From assembly GCA_947561585.1 (NCBI GenBank), contig CANNZV010001188.1, positions 1 through 64,000 on the forward strand: 64,000 nt of DNA. The letters run 5' to 3'. This stretch comes from Caprella mutica (Eukaryota; Arthropoda; Malacostraca; Amphipoda; Caprellidae). The position numbers and the translations under genes were made by a program. Under the pieces are notes generated by a model. The model was not told where the DNA came from. It did not search any database and saw nothing but the letters and a program-made list of their open reading frames with translations. Position 1 is the first letter of the stretch. Each line of letters begins with the position of its first letter. Below are positions 30,225 through 43,221 of this stretch, in pieces.

Positions 30225-30551
30225 TGTATATCTAGGTATGGTATACTGACCGTTTTTATAAACCGAAATTTTTGTTAATTTCTATAACATATCCAAAAAT
30301 TATTTTCCGTTTATTCTCATTATTTCCCTTTGAAAAAAACTAGTGCAACTTGCTGGTGAATCTCCTCCTTCCAAAAAATATAATTACAGGTCAAATAAGG
30401 TAAAGTCCTACCTAAGAGAACTGTCTATCGTTCATTAGAAATGGAGCAAAAGAATCTAAATAAGTGAAAGATACATCCTTTGCCATAATAAAGTATAGAA
30501 AATTTAGTTAAACCTTACCTAATAATTATAACATCAATTTAATATACTCTA
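30225..30551. other. Anonymous AT-rich spacer between two arrays
   Basis: Nothing recognised. Confidence 0.3.
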
Positions 30552-32543
30552 GCAGGTGCTATCATATCTCCATGCAGGTGCTATTATATCTCCATGCAGG
30601 TGCTATTATATCTCCGTGCAGGTGCTATTATATCTCCATGCAGGTGCTATTATATCTCCATGCAGGTGCTATTATATCTCCATGCAGGTGCTATTATATC
30701 TCCATGCAGGTGCTATTATATCTCCATGCAGGTGCTATCATATCTCCATGCAGGTGCTATCATATCTCCATGCAGGTGCTATCATATCTCCATGCAGGTG
30801 CTATCATATCTCCATGCAGGTGCTATTATATCTCCATGCAGGTGCTATCATATCTCCATGCAGGTGCTATCATATATCCATGCAGATGCTATCATATCTC
30901 CATGCAGGTGCTATCATATCTACATGCAGGTGCTATTATATCTCCATGCAGGTGCTATCATATCTCCATGCAGGTGCTATTATATCTCCATGCAGGTGCT
31001 ATTATATCTCCATGCAGGTGCTATCATATCTCCATGCAGGTGCTGTTATATCTCCAAGCAGGTGCTATTATATCTCCATGCAGGTGCTATTATATCTCCA
31101 TGCAGGTGCTATTATATCTCCATGCAGGTGCTATTATATCTCCATGCAGGTGCTATTATATCTCCATGCAGGTGCTATTATATCTCCATGCAGGTGCTAT
31201 TATATCTCCATGCAGGTGCTATTATATCTCCATGCAGGTGCTATCATATCTCCATGCAGGTGCTATCATATATCCATGCAGATGCTATCATATCTCCATG
31301 CAGGTGCTATCATATCTCCGTGCAGGTGCTATTATATCTCCATGCAGGTGCTATCATATCTCCATGCAGGTGCTATTATATCTCCATGCAGGTGCTATCA
31401 TATCTCCATGCAGGTGCTATCATATCTCCATGCAGGTGCTATTATATCTCCATGCAGGTGCTATCTCCATGCAGGTGCTATCATATCTCCATGCAGGTGC
31501 TATCATATCTCCATGCAGGTGCTATTATATCTCCAAGCAGGTGCTATCATATCTCCATGCAGGTGCTATTATATCTCCATGCAGGTGCTATCATATCTCC
31601 ATGCAGGTGCTATTATATCTCCATGCAGGTGCTATTATATCTCCATGCAGGTGCTATCTCCATGCAGGTGCTATTATGTCTCCATGCAGGTGCTATCATA
31701 TCTCCATGCAGGTGCTAGTATATCTCCATGCAGGTGCTGTTATATCCCCATGCAGGTGCTATTATATCTCCATGCAGGTGCTATCATATCTCCATGCAGG
31801 TGCTATTATATCTCCATGCAGGTGCTATCTCCATGCAGGTGCTATTATATCTCCATGCAGGTGCTATCATATCTCCATGCAGGTGCTATTATATCTCCAT
31901 GCAGGTGCTATTATATCTCCATGCAGGTGCTATCTCCATGCAGGTGCTATCATATCTCCATGCAGGTGCTATCATATCTCCATGCAGGTGCTATTATATC
32001 TCCATGCAGGTGCTATCATATCTCCATGCAGGTGCTATTATATCTCCATGCAGGTGCTATCTCCATGCAGGTGCTATCATATCTCCATGCAGGTGCTATC
32101 ATATCTCCATGCAGGTGCTATTATATCTCCATGCAGGTGCTATTATATCTCCATGCAGGTGCTATCTCCATGCAGGTGCTATCATATCTCCATGCAGGTG
32201 CTATCATATCTCCATGCAGGTGCTATTATATCTCCATGCAGGTGCTATCATATCTCCATGCAGGTGCTATTATATCTCCATGCAGGTGCTATTATATCTC
32301 CATGCAGGTGCTATCTCCATGCAGGTGCTATCATATCTCCATGCAGGTGCTATTATATCTCAATGCAGGTGCTATTATATCTCCATGCAGGTGCTATTAT
32401 ATCTCCATGCAGGTGCTATTATATCTCCATGCAGGTGCTATTATATCTCCATGCAGGTGCTATTATATCTCCATGCAGGTGCTATTATATCTCCATGCAG
32501 GTGCTATTATATCTCCATGCAGGTGCTATTATATCTCCATGCA
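30552..32543. repeat. 22-bp tandem repeat (CTATYATATCTCCATGCAGGTG), about 90 units with interspersed 17-bp units
   Basis: The unit consists of CTATYATATCTCCATG followed by CAGGTG, with Y = C or T. From 31461 on, 17-bp units lacking five bases recur at 31461, 31654, 31825, 31930, 32057, 32162 and 32311. The pair ATATATCCATGCAGATGC occurs at about 30871 and 31267, exactly 396 bp (18 units) apart. The unit has no stop in any plus-strand frame, so open frames of more than 600 codons appear in two frames at once. These are artefacts. Confidence 0.95.
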
Positions 32544-35500
32544 ATTTTAGTCATGCTAATCACCATGTTATAATTTAGTAACTCTTCTCAAAATTGTGTC
32601 TATAAAATGCTGATAATATTTTCTGTAGGTAGTTACACGCCCCAAAAGTTAGACTAATGGAACTTCAAAAGATTCTTACTATCATTTTAATCTTCAAACA
32701 TTTTTAAATGAACTTTACATAAAATTTATATGAATATTATATTGTAAAATACTAAATTATATTGTATTTATTTTTAGAGCTTTTATGTATTTGAAAAAAT
32801 TGTGAGCAAAATATAAAGAATTCTGAGATATATTCTGTTCCTACGGAATATTATTAAAGAAAACACGTGGTTGTCAGTGAAGTAAACATAAAATAGAGTC
32901 TTTCAAAGGTTGCATTTTAAAAGTGAATAATAACCAAACGATACAGTGCTCCATTTTTACAATATAATCACCTTTATAACAACCTACAACTCCCAGTTTA
33001 GAAACAAATGCAGTGCAAATGTACGTATCTTTTCTGGTAGAATTTCCCCCCGTTCCACTTGCAATTTTCCATTCAGGAATTCGAGATAAATGGGAGAAGT
33101 AGCTAAGACCATGTCTCTAAAATCGACCAGTTAGAAAAATTCAACAAATTAAAATCTGACCTCCTTGTAGGCCAAACATCTTTGCCTCTGAAGCATGGTT
33201 GTTGTTCCTTTCAATGGAGATTTTGATCAATTTGAACCCATGTGATGGTGATGAGTTCTGCTGGAGACTCCATGGTGTACCTTGAAAGTGTTCTCTAGCA
33301 TATGGTAACATCGTCGATTCCACAATAAGAGATAACTACAGTTCCATGAATAATTTGACCCCAAAAGACACAAATACAAGGGAAGCTGCCAATGGCCATT
33401 ACAGAAGCCCAAACCATCCAACCCTGGAATTAACTTGTGGAATTCCAGACTCTATCATTCTAATGGTTCACAACTTACTAGATGCGCAATATCTTCTTTT
33501 CTGTGAACACCACTTTATGGTTTCATTCTGGATGTGACTAATTCCTTTTCTCGTGATTGCTTCATGATTTATTCTAAAACCTCCTATCAGCACTCGATAC
33601 ATTGAAGTTTTGATAGCACCGGATTCTGAGGAAAGTTTACAACGAAATTGACGTGGACGTAACTTCTCCCGTGTGTTTTTCATCAAGTTTTTAGTCCATA
33701 AGCTTCGTTACTGACTCGTCCTAGTTTTTCAGAGGTTGAACCAGTCTCTTTGAACTGTTTAACATTATCAACTTCTTTGTGGAATTTGATCAATATATTT
33801 CGATCTACAGCTATGATACAAAATAAGAATTTGAAATCTATGTATATGCCTGAAATATGAAGATTACGACACTACCTTCAAGATGATATACGATTTATAA
33901 AATAAAACATTGATTTTTATTGATTTATTTAATACACAAAACAGGTTGCCATAATTCTGAAAGACGTTGTAGAAGGTAGATCATATTAATACTAGTGTAC
34001 TTTCCCGTTAAAAGTAACAGGTTTTCAATACAAAATTGATAAATAATCGAATTTCTTCAAAGTAAATAAAGTAATTTTGTGATTAAATTTAAAAAAAATT
34101 TAATTTTAAAAATTGAGTGTTATTCTCGAGTTCCAGAGTTTTTGAAAAATTTGTTTTTTTTGAGAAAATTTCAATCATTTTTACTCAAATAAAATAAGAT
34201 GTTTTATGAACGATTTTCTTCTGTAAGACTTCAACTTCAGTAAAATATCATCTCTAAATTCTTTCATAAACAAATTTCCTTGGATCATTATTTCTGATTA
34301 TAAATATATCTTTTTAAATAATGTTTTTTTATAAAAAAGATAATACAGCTGCTCTAAAAATATCTATACTTGAATTGGCCTGCATTTCAATAATAAATTC
34401 ACCTTTCTTTAATGACTGACTCGATCTACTGGGTAAAGTAAGGGTTAAGAATTTTGACAAACAATAATTTTCAATTAATTGTTCTCGCTATCTAATATTC
34501 ATATGGGGTATTAATCATTAATTCCAATGAAGTACTTCAAAAAATGAAATGCTAATGTATGGATGTTCTGTCGATAGAGAAACTTTAAGTACACAATATT
34601 TCACCCCTAAGATATCGGGAGCAATATTACATGCATCAGCAATACTCTGATAAATGGTCCAAGGCTCAGCTAATATTGCGTAAAATGCAACATAATAAGC
34701 TGTGTGGCCTAAATAGCTCTGTAATTGATGGTGTGGGTGAGCCTGTCTTTGGTGCTATGCAGTCAAATTGCATTCCGTACTCCCTTTTCAAAAGTTGCGA
34801 AAATTAAAGTTTTTAGATTTAGTTGACTAGATGTCGCTACAAGTAACTAAATATATTCACAAATTATAATCTGTGTAAAAATTAGAGACAGCATAATTTC
34901 TCTTTCATCATAAATACATAATAAATCACATTACATGGAAATTATCATTCAATAAATAACAATGAATAATGTTTTGTTTTAGATAGGACAATAGAATTGC
35001 AGCAGTGAAATTCTCTAATATATTTGAATGCTGTAATCCAGTAATTGATTGCCCGAGCGTGCCCCCATATTTACTTTATTAGCCTGCATTGCCATCAGCT
35101 CCAAACCTTACCCGCCATTACGGCTCCATGCGCACGTAAGTTGCTGCCATTCAAACCAACCAAGCAAACATTTGGCCCAAATTAAATCCTAATGGTCCGT
35201 GAAAGCACAAACCTCAGGACTCGTCAATGGCATCCCTTCAGCCGCAATACAAAGTGGGATGGGATGCTTCGGAGTCTTCAAGAGGAAACAAAATTACTCC
35301 AGGGGAATCTATCGGAAACCATTAGTCTTGGATACACAGACAGGCATTCTTATACCAAACTATATCCTGGAACAAATCGATATTATTATACCATCATAAG
35401 GTTGCAAACTGTTATATATTATTTAGTGATTAGTTTTAAAATATTGCCACTTCGAGTGAATGCGTGAATTCGTCAAAAAGTAGTACTTCTACTGTTCCGA

Positions 35501-36956
35501 AGCATTGAAGGCGCAATGGAAACACTTGAAGAACTTTAACGATTTCCATTTGTGCTGTCAGTCAAAAAAGAATGAATGATATTCCTCTACCTCAGAGGAA
35601 CTTTCTATGGAAACTTCAGACAAGAGATTTATTGAAGTTTTTTATTAATATGATGCTTACATTGAGGAAGATCAAAGATGGCATTTTGAATAGAACAATG
35701 AATGTCTGAGAAAGCTTTTTGTATTACTCTTTCAGAATATTAACGAACTAAGAAAAAAACATAGGAAAAAATATTCTAAATTTAGTAATAACTTCTTCAG
35801 TTACGAATAATAATTTCTGATTTCTGTGCGTGCTTTTCAAAAGTGTATTTCATTTATCACAAAATATCTCAGCTGCATGTTTTACTTCAGAAAATATATT
35901 TTGATGCAGTAAAGTTAGACTTTATTATACAATGATATATTTAGTTAGGATGTAGCAACTCGTGGGTTATAGAATTTCTCAATATTGAGTTTATGCAATT
36001 CACATATAGGCAAGACATACCGATAACGACAGATATGTACGAATTTGTGTACGAATTTGTTTAACTCAGTTTGGAAATTAACATTGATTTAAATTCATTG
36101 AAAATAGCGTCAACCATTAAATCAATGAATGACTTTTATACTATTTAGAATACCGTGTCATCAAAATTAAACAATCTTCAGAAGAAAATATGTTCATGAT
36201 TTGAAGTCACCGTCATAAAATCACTCTCATCTCTCCATTGAAAATTGAAGATTATTACCTAGCTAAATGATATCTTTTTAGAGTTCACAGTTCCATATAC
36301 ACGCTGCGCTTTGTAGTTCATTTTCCTATGAGTCTTTGGAAAATTTTATAACCGATTCCTGTTGATGAAGTTGAAGGGCCGAGTAGCCGAAACAGTTCCT
36401 TAGTTTGTATGAACAATCTTCAGCGACAGGATCACAATAATTAAAACTGCTTCTTAGGCCAAATTTACATTAATGATGAAATTCAATCAGGAATGAAGCC
36501 TTTGCTCCTCAGATTATACGCATATACCAGTTGCATGGCTACATCTTTAGAATTATTTGGATATTTTATAGCAAAACTTGTTCATAAATCGAATGAGTTA
36601 TTGCAATAGGAGTATTTATGTTTATATTTGAATCTGAGATTTAAAATGACATCTTGAACATTCAATGTTTTTATTCATTCCTGAATGTCTCAAATTTAGG
36701 GTTAACGGGAAAAATTTATGAGATTATCTTTCAGTTATTTACACGGATAGCTTCATCAAGAAGAGTTATGGAAAATAACACTGTGTCGTGATTGACGCTT
36801 CCATTATGTAGATTATTATAATGACGCAATCTGTCGCACTGTGTAATAAAGAAGAAAATAATAATAGGTTGACGACAGTTGTGTCAAGAAGACAGTTATT
36901 AAGTTGGTAAAGAATGAGATATTTAGTTATTAGCCATAAACACAGAAAACACATTT
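32544..36956. other. Anonymous AT-rich DNA, 4.4 kb
   Basis: No transposon protein or host gene is recognised. Short open frames near 33141-33690 and 35192-35467 lack known motifs. Bases 33045-33150 are an inverted match to 27225-27310. A GC-richer patch lies at 35050-35230. This is the longest stretch in the window without an array or an identifiable element. Confidence 0.35.
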
Positions 36957-39764
36957 AACTAGTTTTGTAGTCACCACATCTAACTAGTTATGTAGTCACC
37001 ACATCTAACTAGTTATGTAGTCACCACATCTAACTAGTTATGTAGTTACTACATCTAACTAGTTATGTAGTTACTACATCTAACTAGTTATGTAGTTACT
37101 ACATCTAACTAGCTATGTAGTTACCACATCTAACTAGTTATGTAGTTACTACATCTAACTAGTTATGTAGTTACCACATCTAACTAGTTATGTAGTTACT
37201 ACATATAACTAGTTATGTAGTTACTACATCTAACTAGCTATGTAGTTACCACATCTAACTAGTTATGTAGTTACTAAATCTAACTAGTTATGTAGTTACC
37301 ACATCTAACTAGTTATGTAGTTACTACATATAACTAGTTATGTAGTTACTACATCTAACTAGTTATGTAGTTACTACATCTAACTAGTTATGTAGTTACT
37401 ACATCTAACTAGTTATGTAGTTACTACATATAACTAGTTATGTAGTTACTACATCTAACTAGTTATGTAGTTACTACATCTAACTAGCTATGTAGTTACC
37501 ACATCTAACTAGTTATGTAGTTACTACATCTAACTAGTTATGTAGTTACCACATCTAACTAGTTATGTAGTTACTACGTATAACTAGTTATGTAGTTACT
37601 ACATCTAACTAGTTATGTAGTTACTACATATAACTAGTTATGTAGTTACTACATCTAACTAGTTATGTAGTTACTACATCTAACTAGCTATGTAGTTACC
37701 ACATCTAACTAGTTATGTAGTTACTACATCTAACTAGTTATGTAGTTACCACATCTAACTAGTTATGTAGTTACTACATATAACTAGTTATGTAGTTACT
37801 ACATCTAACTAGTTATGTAGTTACCACATCTAACTAGTTATGTAGTTACTACATATAACTAGTTATGTAGTTACTACATCTAACTAGTTATGTAGTTACT
37901 ACATATAACTAGTTATGTAGTTACTACATCTAACTAGTTATGTAGTTACTACATCTAACTAGTTATGTAGTTACTACATCTAACTAGCTATGTAGTTACC
38001 ACATCTAACTAGTTATGTAGTTACTACATCTAACTAGTTATTTAGTTACCACATCTAACTAGTTATGTAGTTACCACATCTAACTAGTTATGTAGTTACC
38101 ACATTTAACTAGTTATGTAGTTACTACATATAACTAGTTATGTAGTTACCACATCTAACTAGTTATGTAGTTACTACATCTAACTAGTTATGTAGTTACC
38201 ACATCTAACTAGTTATGTAGTTACCACATCTAACTAGTTATGTAGTTACCACATCTAACTAGTTATGTAGTTACTACATATAACTAGTTATGTAGTTACC
38301 ACATCTAACTAGTTATGTAGTTACCACATCTAACTAGTTATGTAGTTACTACATATAACTAGTTATGTAGTTACCACATCTAACTAGTTATGTAGTTACT
38401 ACATCTAACTAGTTACGTAGTACCCACACCTAACTAGTTATGTAGTCACCACATCTAACTAGTTATGTAGTCACAACATCTAACTAGTTATATAGTCACC
38501 ACACCTAACTAGTTATGTAGTTACCAAATCTAACTAGTTATGTAGTCATCACATCTAACTAGTTATGTATTCACCACATCTAACTAGTTACGTAGTACCC
38601 ACACCTAACTAGTTATGTAGTCACCACATCTAACTAGTTATGTAGTCACAACATCTAACTAGTTATATAGTCACCAAACCTAACTAGTTATGTAGTTACC
38701 ACATCTAACTAGTTATGTAGTTACTACATCTAACTAGTTACGTAGTACCCACACCTAACTAGTTATGTAGTCACCACATCTAACTAGTTATGTAGTCACC
38801 ACATCTAACTAGTTATGTAGTCACCACATCTAACTAGTTATGTAGTCACCACACCTAACTAGTTATGTAGTCACCACATCTAACTAGTTATGTAGTCACC
38901 ACATCTAACTAGTTATGTAGTCACCACATCTAATTAGTTATGTAGTCACCACATCTAACTAGTTATGCAGTCATCACATCTAACTAGTTATGTAGTCACC
39001 ACATCTAACTAGTTATGTAGTCACCACATCTAACTAGTTATGTAGTCACCACACCTAACTAGATATGTAGTCACCACATCTAACTAGTTATGTAGTCACC
39101 ACATCTAACTAGTTATGTAGTCACCACATCTAACTAGATATGTAGTCACCACATCTAACTAGTTATGTAGTCACCACATCTAACTAGTTATGTAGTCACC
39201 ACATCTAACTAGTTACGTAGTCACCACATCTAACTAGTTACGTAGTCACCTCATCTAACTAGTTATGTAGTCATCACATCTAACTAGATATGTAGTCACC
39301 ACATCTAACTAGTTACGTAGTCACCACATTTAACTAGTTATGTAGTTACCACACCTAACTAGTTAAATAGTAACCACATCTAACTAGTTACGTGGCAACC
39401 ACATCTAACAAGTTATGTAGTAACCACATCTAACTAGTTATGGAGTTACCACATCTAACTAGTTACGTGGTAACCACATCTAACTAGTTAACTAGTAACC
39501 ACATCTAACTAGTTAACTAGTAACCACATCTAACTAGTTATGAAGTACCAACACCTAACTAGTTACGTAGTAAACACATCTAACTAGTTACGTGGCAACC
39601 ACATCTAACTAGTTATGTAGTAACCACATCTAACTAGTTACGTGGCAACCACATCTAACTAGTTATGTAGTAACCACATCTAACTAGTTATGTAGTACCC
39701 GCACCTAACTAATTACGTAGTAAACACATCTAACTAGTTATGTAGCACCCACACCTAACTAGTT
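36957..39764. repeat. 25-bp satellite (TAACTAGTTATGTAGTTACCACATC), about 112 units
   Basis: The unit consists of TAACTAGTTATGTAG followed by TTACCACATC; TAACTAGTTA is a perfect 10-bp palindrome. Edges carry GTCACCACATC variants and the centre carries GTTACTACAT variants. The right end (39350-39764) is the most diverged (CGTGGCAACC, AGTACCCACACC). A GCTATG variant recurs at 37111, 37236, 37486, 37686 and 37986, all multiples of 25 bp apart. Confidence 0.95.
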
Positions 39765-40369
39765 GTCTCAGACAAATGTCCTAGTGCCATGCTTCTCTTC
39801 ATCTGATAGTATCACATTGGTAGCGATAACGGCTCCGTGTTTACCTTTTCTTATCTAAATCAGTCACGCATGCAATCCCTTACAGGACTCAATGATCACG
39901 AGTCTCCCTCGAAATATTTATTGGATAAAAGCCCCAATAATTTACTCGGTTATCGGGGACAATCGGGGATTTAGAGATCGGGATAGAAGAGTGAGCTGCC
40001 GTGGAAATTTGGAGTGGCAAAGTGATATAGAAATGGGTTTAAATTTAGATATATGATATGAAAGAATATTTAAGGAAGGGTTGAACTTACTAGAAAAAAC
40101 ATGCAATGATGTTAATAATTGGTGTCTTTCGTATGAGTATCTTTGATATATTATTTTACAATTTCTATTGAGAGAGACATGAGGAGGTCGTTTAATATAA
40201 CAGCTCTGCGAATTGTCCTCGTGTATCACATTTGCATTTCGCTTAGTCAGCACTTTTAAGTAGCCAGTAATTGTACTTTTGCTGGCGCTGTTGGTACTTT
40301 ACAATTATATCCTTGAGTAGTGTGATTTATGTAGCATCACTAACTGTCTTACCCGATAGTGCTTTAATA
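39765..40369. other. Anonymous sequence
   Basis: No gene is recognised. A 103-residue minus-strand open frame (39942-40253) shows no family motif. Confidence 0.3.
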
Positions 40370-40900
40370 TAGATTGTGTTTTTAATTTCTCTTATAATTT
40401 TGATATTATTAGCTTCTAATCTTTTTAATTTAGTGCAACAGGTATGTAAACCTTGTATAGTTGTGTTGTATGAAGTTTAACTATCAACTGAGTTAGTACT
40501 TATCGCTCTAACTTGTGTAATTTGAACGTCTGTAAGTGTTTGCAGCATCTGGAGCAATGATGCAGTTGACTCCTGAATGTTGTGTCTTGTTCTCATGAGT
40601 GAAGGTTAGGCTGTTGTCAGTGGCTCTTGTGGCCCATCAAATAACCGAAGGGACAGAGTAAAAGGTACATTGTGCTGTAGATTTTTCCATTTGACATATG
40701 TGGGCCAGCGCAATCTGCTGGTAAATTTGGAGAATTATATTGGTTGTTGTCGTAGCATATTGTGCTTCCTGTATAGTGTATAAGGTTCGCCATGTAGCTG
40801 TGGTATCAGTGGTAGTAGCTCTTCACAGGTTATTGCGAGAGGCACTGTCGCACGAGACACAGTTATCATGGAAAAGGATTACGAGCTTGTGTTAGGTGGG
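40370..40900 (+). repeat. Dispersed repeat family 2, copy 2 (uninterrupted)
   Basis: This is the intact counterpart of the pieces at 6090-6198, 7868-8245 and 11165-11285, in the same order and orientation, including GTGGCTCTTGTGGCCCAT at 40620 and AGCTCTTCACAGGTTATTGC at 40815. It shows where the hAT-type element and the LINE entered copy 1. There is no clear ORF. Confidence 0.7.
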
Positions 40901-41129
40901 GTAATTAGTAGGACAACTCGCGCTAGCAAAACTCGCCGCGTGATTTAAGTTTTGCCGGTGCATACAACATTTACATATATTTAGAAATATTATAATTTTA
41001 AACAAAGATATTTTTCAATACGCTCAGGACTGACATAAAACAGTAATCGACAAATTTCATTTTATCAATTTATTTGCTCCTTTTTTGTTGTTGAATTTTT
41101 TGTGTGAGAATATTTCAGGCCACAAAAAT

Positions 41130-41470
41130 ATTTCAGCTATTAATCTAAATTTAGTAGAGGGTTTAACGTCTGCTTTAAAAGCAAAAGGCTTCGTCGTTGA
41201 CATCAAGATGAAATTAAATACAAGGGACAGGAAGAAGAAGTCAGAAAGGAAAATGGTTCATTGGCAAGTCACCTACCACCAGTCAGTGACAATGCTTATG
41301 GTTGCAAGAAAGCTACTCCTTGAATGAAGACACTTACTAAGGAATGAGATGTAAAGATACACATGAACCAGTGGCTGCACTCACTAATATGAGAGGAAAA
41401 TGAAGAGGTATTAGCCTATCGAACACAAAAATCTTAAGACCTCGTAGGTAAAGAACATTTCATTTACACT
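41130..41470 (+). repeat. Dispersed repeat family 'AACCTAACTCG', copy 3 (partial)
   Basis: TTTAACGTCTG, AAGTCAGAAAGG, CAAGTCACCTACCACCAGTC and TTAAGACCTCGTAGGTAAAG correspond to 2925-3100 and to the inverse of 54690-55200. The 15-bp unit and the terminus are not present here. Confidence 0.65.
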
Positions 41471-41774
41471 ATTTATTTAGTTTTAAACTGAAGTTATTTT
41501 TACATGTCATTTAACGTATGAAGAAGACACCTGAACTTGTTTTATTTTCAATAGCAAATTATTGTTAGCAACATACTGTTAAACAGAACGAAGGAAAATT
41601 TATAGTTAATTTACTAGGCACTCACTATACTTATAATGGGAATGTAAAGTGCGTTTCAACATTTTTGAGATGTTTTAGTGGCTTTTATTCATAGTTATAC
41701 TGACGAAAAAAAAATAATACACCAAAATGTTCAGGAAGAGTGGATTTTTAATGATTAATAACAAGAAATACATA
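41471..41774. other. AT-rich spacer
   Basis: Nothing recognised apart from sequence immediately downstream of the transposase fragment. Confidence 0.3.
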
Positions 41775-42110
41775 TTATAGAAGGTGCTGGAAGTGGCCTC
41801 CATTTTGCTGCACACAGAGATTCGCCCGCTTCAAAACATTAAGTGCTACACTCTAAAGGACATTCTCGCGATGTTCTTCCGAAAATATCTTCACAACATT
41901 GATAAAATCGTCCACTGTAGTAGGTTTTGCAGAATACACTTCTTTTTGAACTAAGGCCCAATAATAAAAATCCAAAACATTCAAATTTTGAGAATGCGCT
42001 GGCCACGCAATCTGTGTCTCACGGCTGATGACTCTGCCTCCAAACTTGTTCAACAGGAATTCTTTGGTGGCAGTGGTACAATGGGCAGGAGCACCGTCCT
42101 TCTTACACCA
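41775..42110 (-). pseudogene. IS630/Tc1/mariner transposase, C-terminal fragment
   Basis: Read on the minus strand from 42110, the frame gives W-C-K-K-D-G-A-P-A-H-C (second catalytic D), F-L-L-N-K-F-G-G-R-V-I-S, W-P-A-H-S-Q-N-L-N-V-L-D-F-Y-Y-W (third catalytic D), and then K-E-V-Y. An in-frame TAG follows at 41853-41855, then the usual C-terminal R-A-N-L-C-V-Q-Q-N-G-G-H-F-Q-H-L-L before a TAA at 41775-41777. This is the catalytic C-terminal third of an insect IS630-type transposase with at least one nonsense change. The upstream part is missing or too diverged, and no TIRs are visible. Confidence 0.85.
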
Positions 42111-42984
42111 TAAACCATGTCTTGTAGAACATGAGTTATTTATTTCCTATGTATTACTGGAGAATTTGAAAAAAAAAACACGTGTTTTCACACTTTTTTG
42201 GCCAATTTTGGTCAAAGATAGCCGTAATGTAGTTTGTTGTATTCGCTGGTTTGTTGTACTACACACTTCATGATTAATTAATGCCCTGGAAGGGGGATGG
42301 CAGCGGGACGCCCCCCCCCTCCCCCTCCTTCCTCCATTACACGTTCATCAGTGTTGAAGTAATGAATAGAAAATATCACGGAAACTGGATATATTCGATA
42401 TATTTATTTCGGGTGGACACGTGCAAACGATGATGGTTTTCGGATTCTATGGAAAAAAATACATATAAAAAAATGATTTAAATTAAATTTGGTCCGGGTC
42501 ATCAAATGGGAAATATTCAAAGTTTCTTTGAAATGCTATTAAAAAAACTTGTAAAGTTTAAATCCCAACTGAAGTAAAAGCTGAGCCCGCCATAGCGCCC
42601 ATTGATCGGCATAGAGGACAGTTTTCCGGTACATGAAGTGTCCGTTGAAAGGAAATTACCTGTAATTTGAAACTTTTCTTCATTTCAAGAGTTTAAAATT
42701 AATGTTGTATATAATAACTCTCCACGAGTAAAAAATTGTTTTTCGTTCTCACATGCAAGCAAGTAATACACAATATTCAAATAGATTCCTTTGAAATGTT
42801 ACAGAACTAATTTTACTTTGCAACAAACTAATTTATCCTCATTTAATTTCATGAATTAACTACTAAAGATAAGTTGTAGATACGTGGAGAGCTAGCAAGT
42901 TCATGCTGTAATTAATATGACAGACCAGAAATGTTAAAGTTTGATTCAAATAAACTATGATGAAAGAAAAAAGTGAGTGACAAG
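42111..42984. other. Anonymous sequence with a C-rich tract
   Basis: A C/CT-rich tract at 42311-42337 is the only notable feature. No gene is recognised. Confidence 0.35.
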
Positions 42985-43221
42985 TCACCAGTTAGATAGA
43001 GTGATGAGTACAGTCTGCAGACTGAGTACAAATGTACAGTTTAGTCACCAGTTAGATAGAGTGATGAGTACAGTCTGCAGACTGAGTACAAATGTACAGT
43101 TTAGTCACCAGTTAGATAGAGTGATGAGTACAGTCTGCAGACTGAGTACAAATGTACAGTTTAGTCACCAATTAGATAGAGTGATGAGTACAGTCTGCAG
43201 ACTAAGTACAAATGTACAGTT
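42985..43221 (+). repeat. 60-bp tandem repeat, four near-identical units
   Basis: The period is exactly 60 bp, with the last unit differing at only a few positions. Each unit contains AGTCTGCAGACT (a perfect 12-bp palindrome) and TCACCAGTTAGATAGAGTG. Since 60 is a multiple of 3, an open frame of 107 codons (42977-43300) encodes a 20-residue repeat (H-Q-L-D-R-V-M-S-T-V-C-R..). I see no evidence that it is expressed. Confidence 0.95.

Noticed and set aside
30556..32578. Two overlapping open frames of more than 660 codons
   Set aside because: The 22-bp unit has no stop in any plus frame, so reading through all frames is automatic; translation gives only a shifting repeat.
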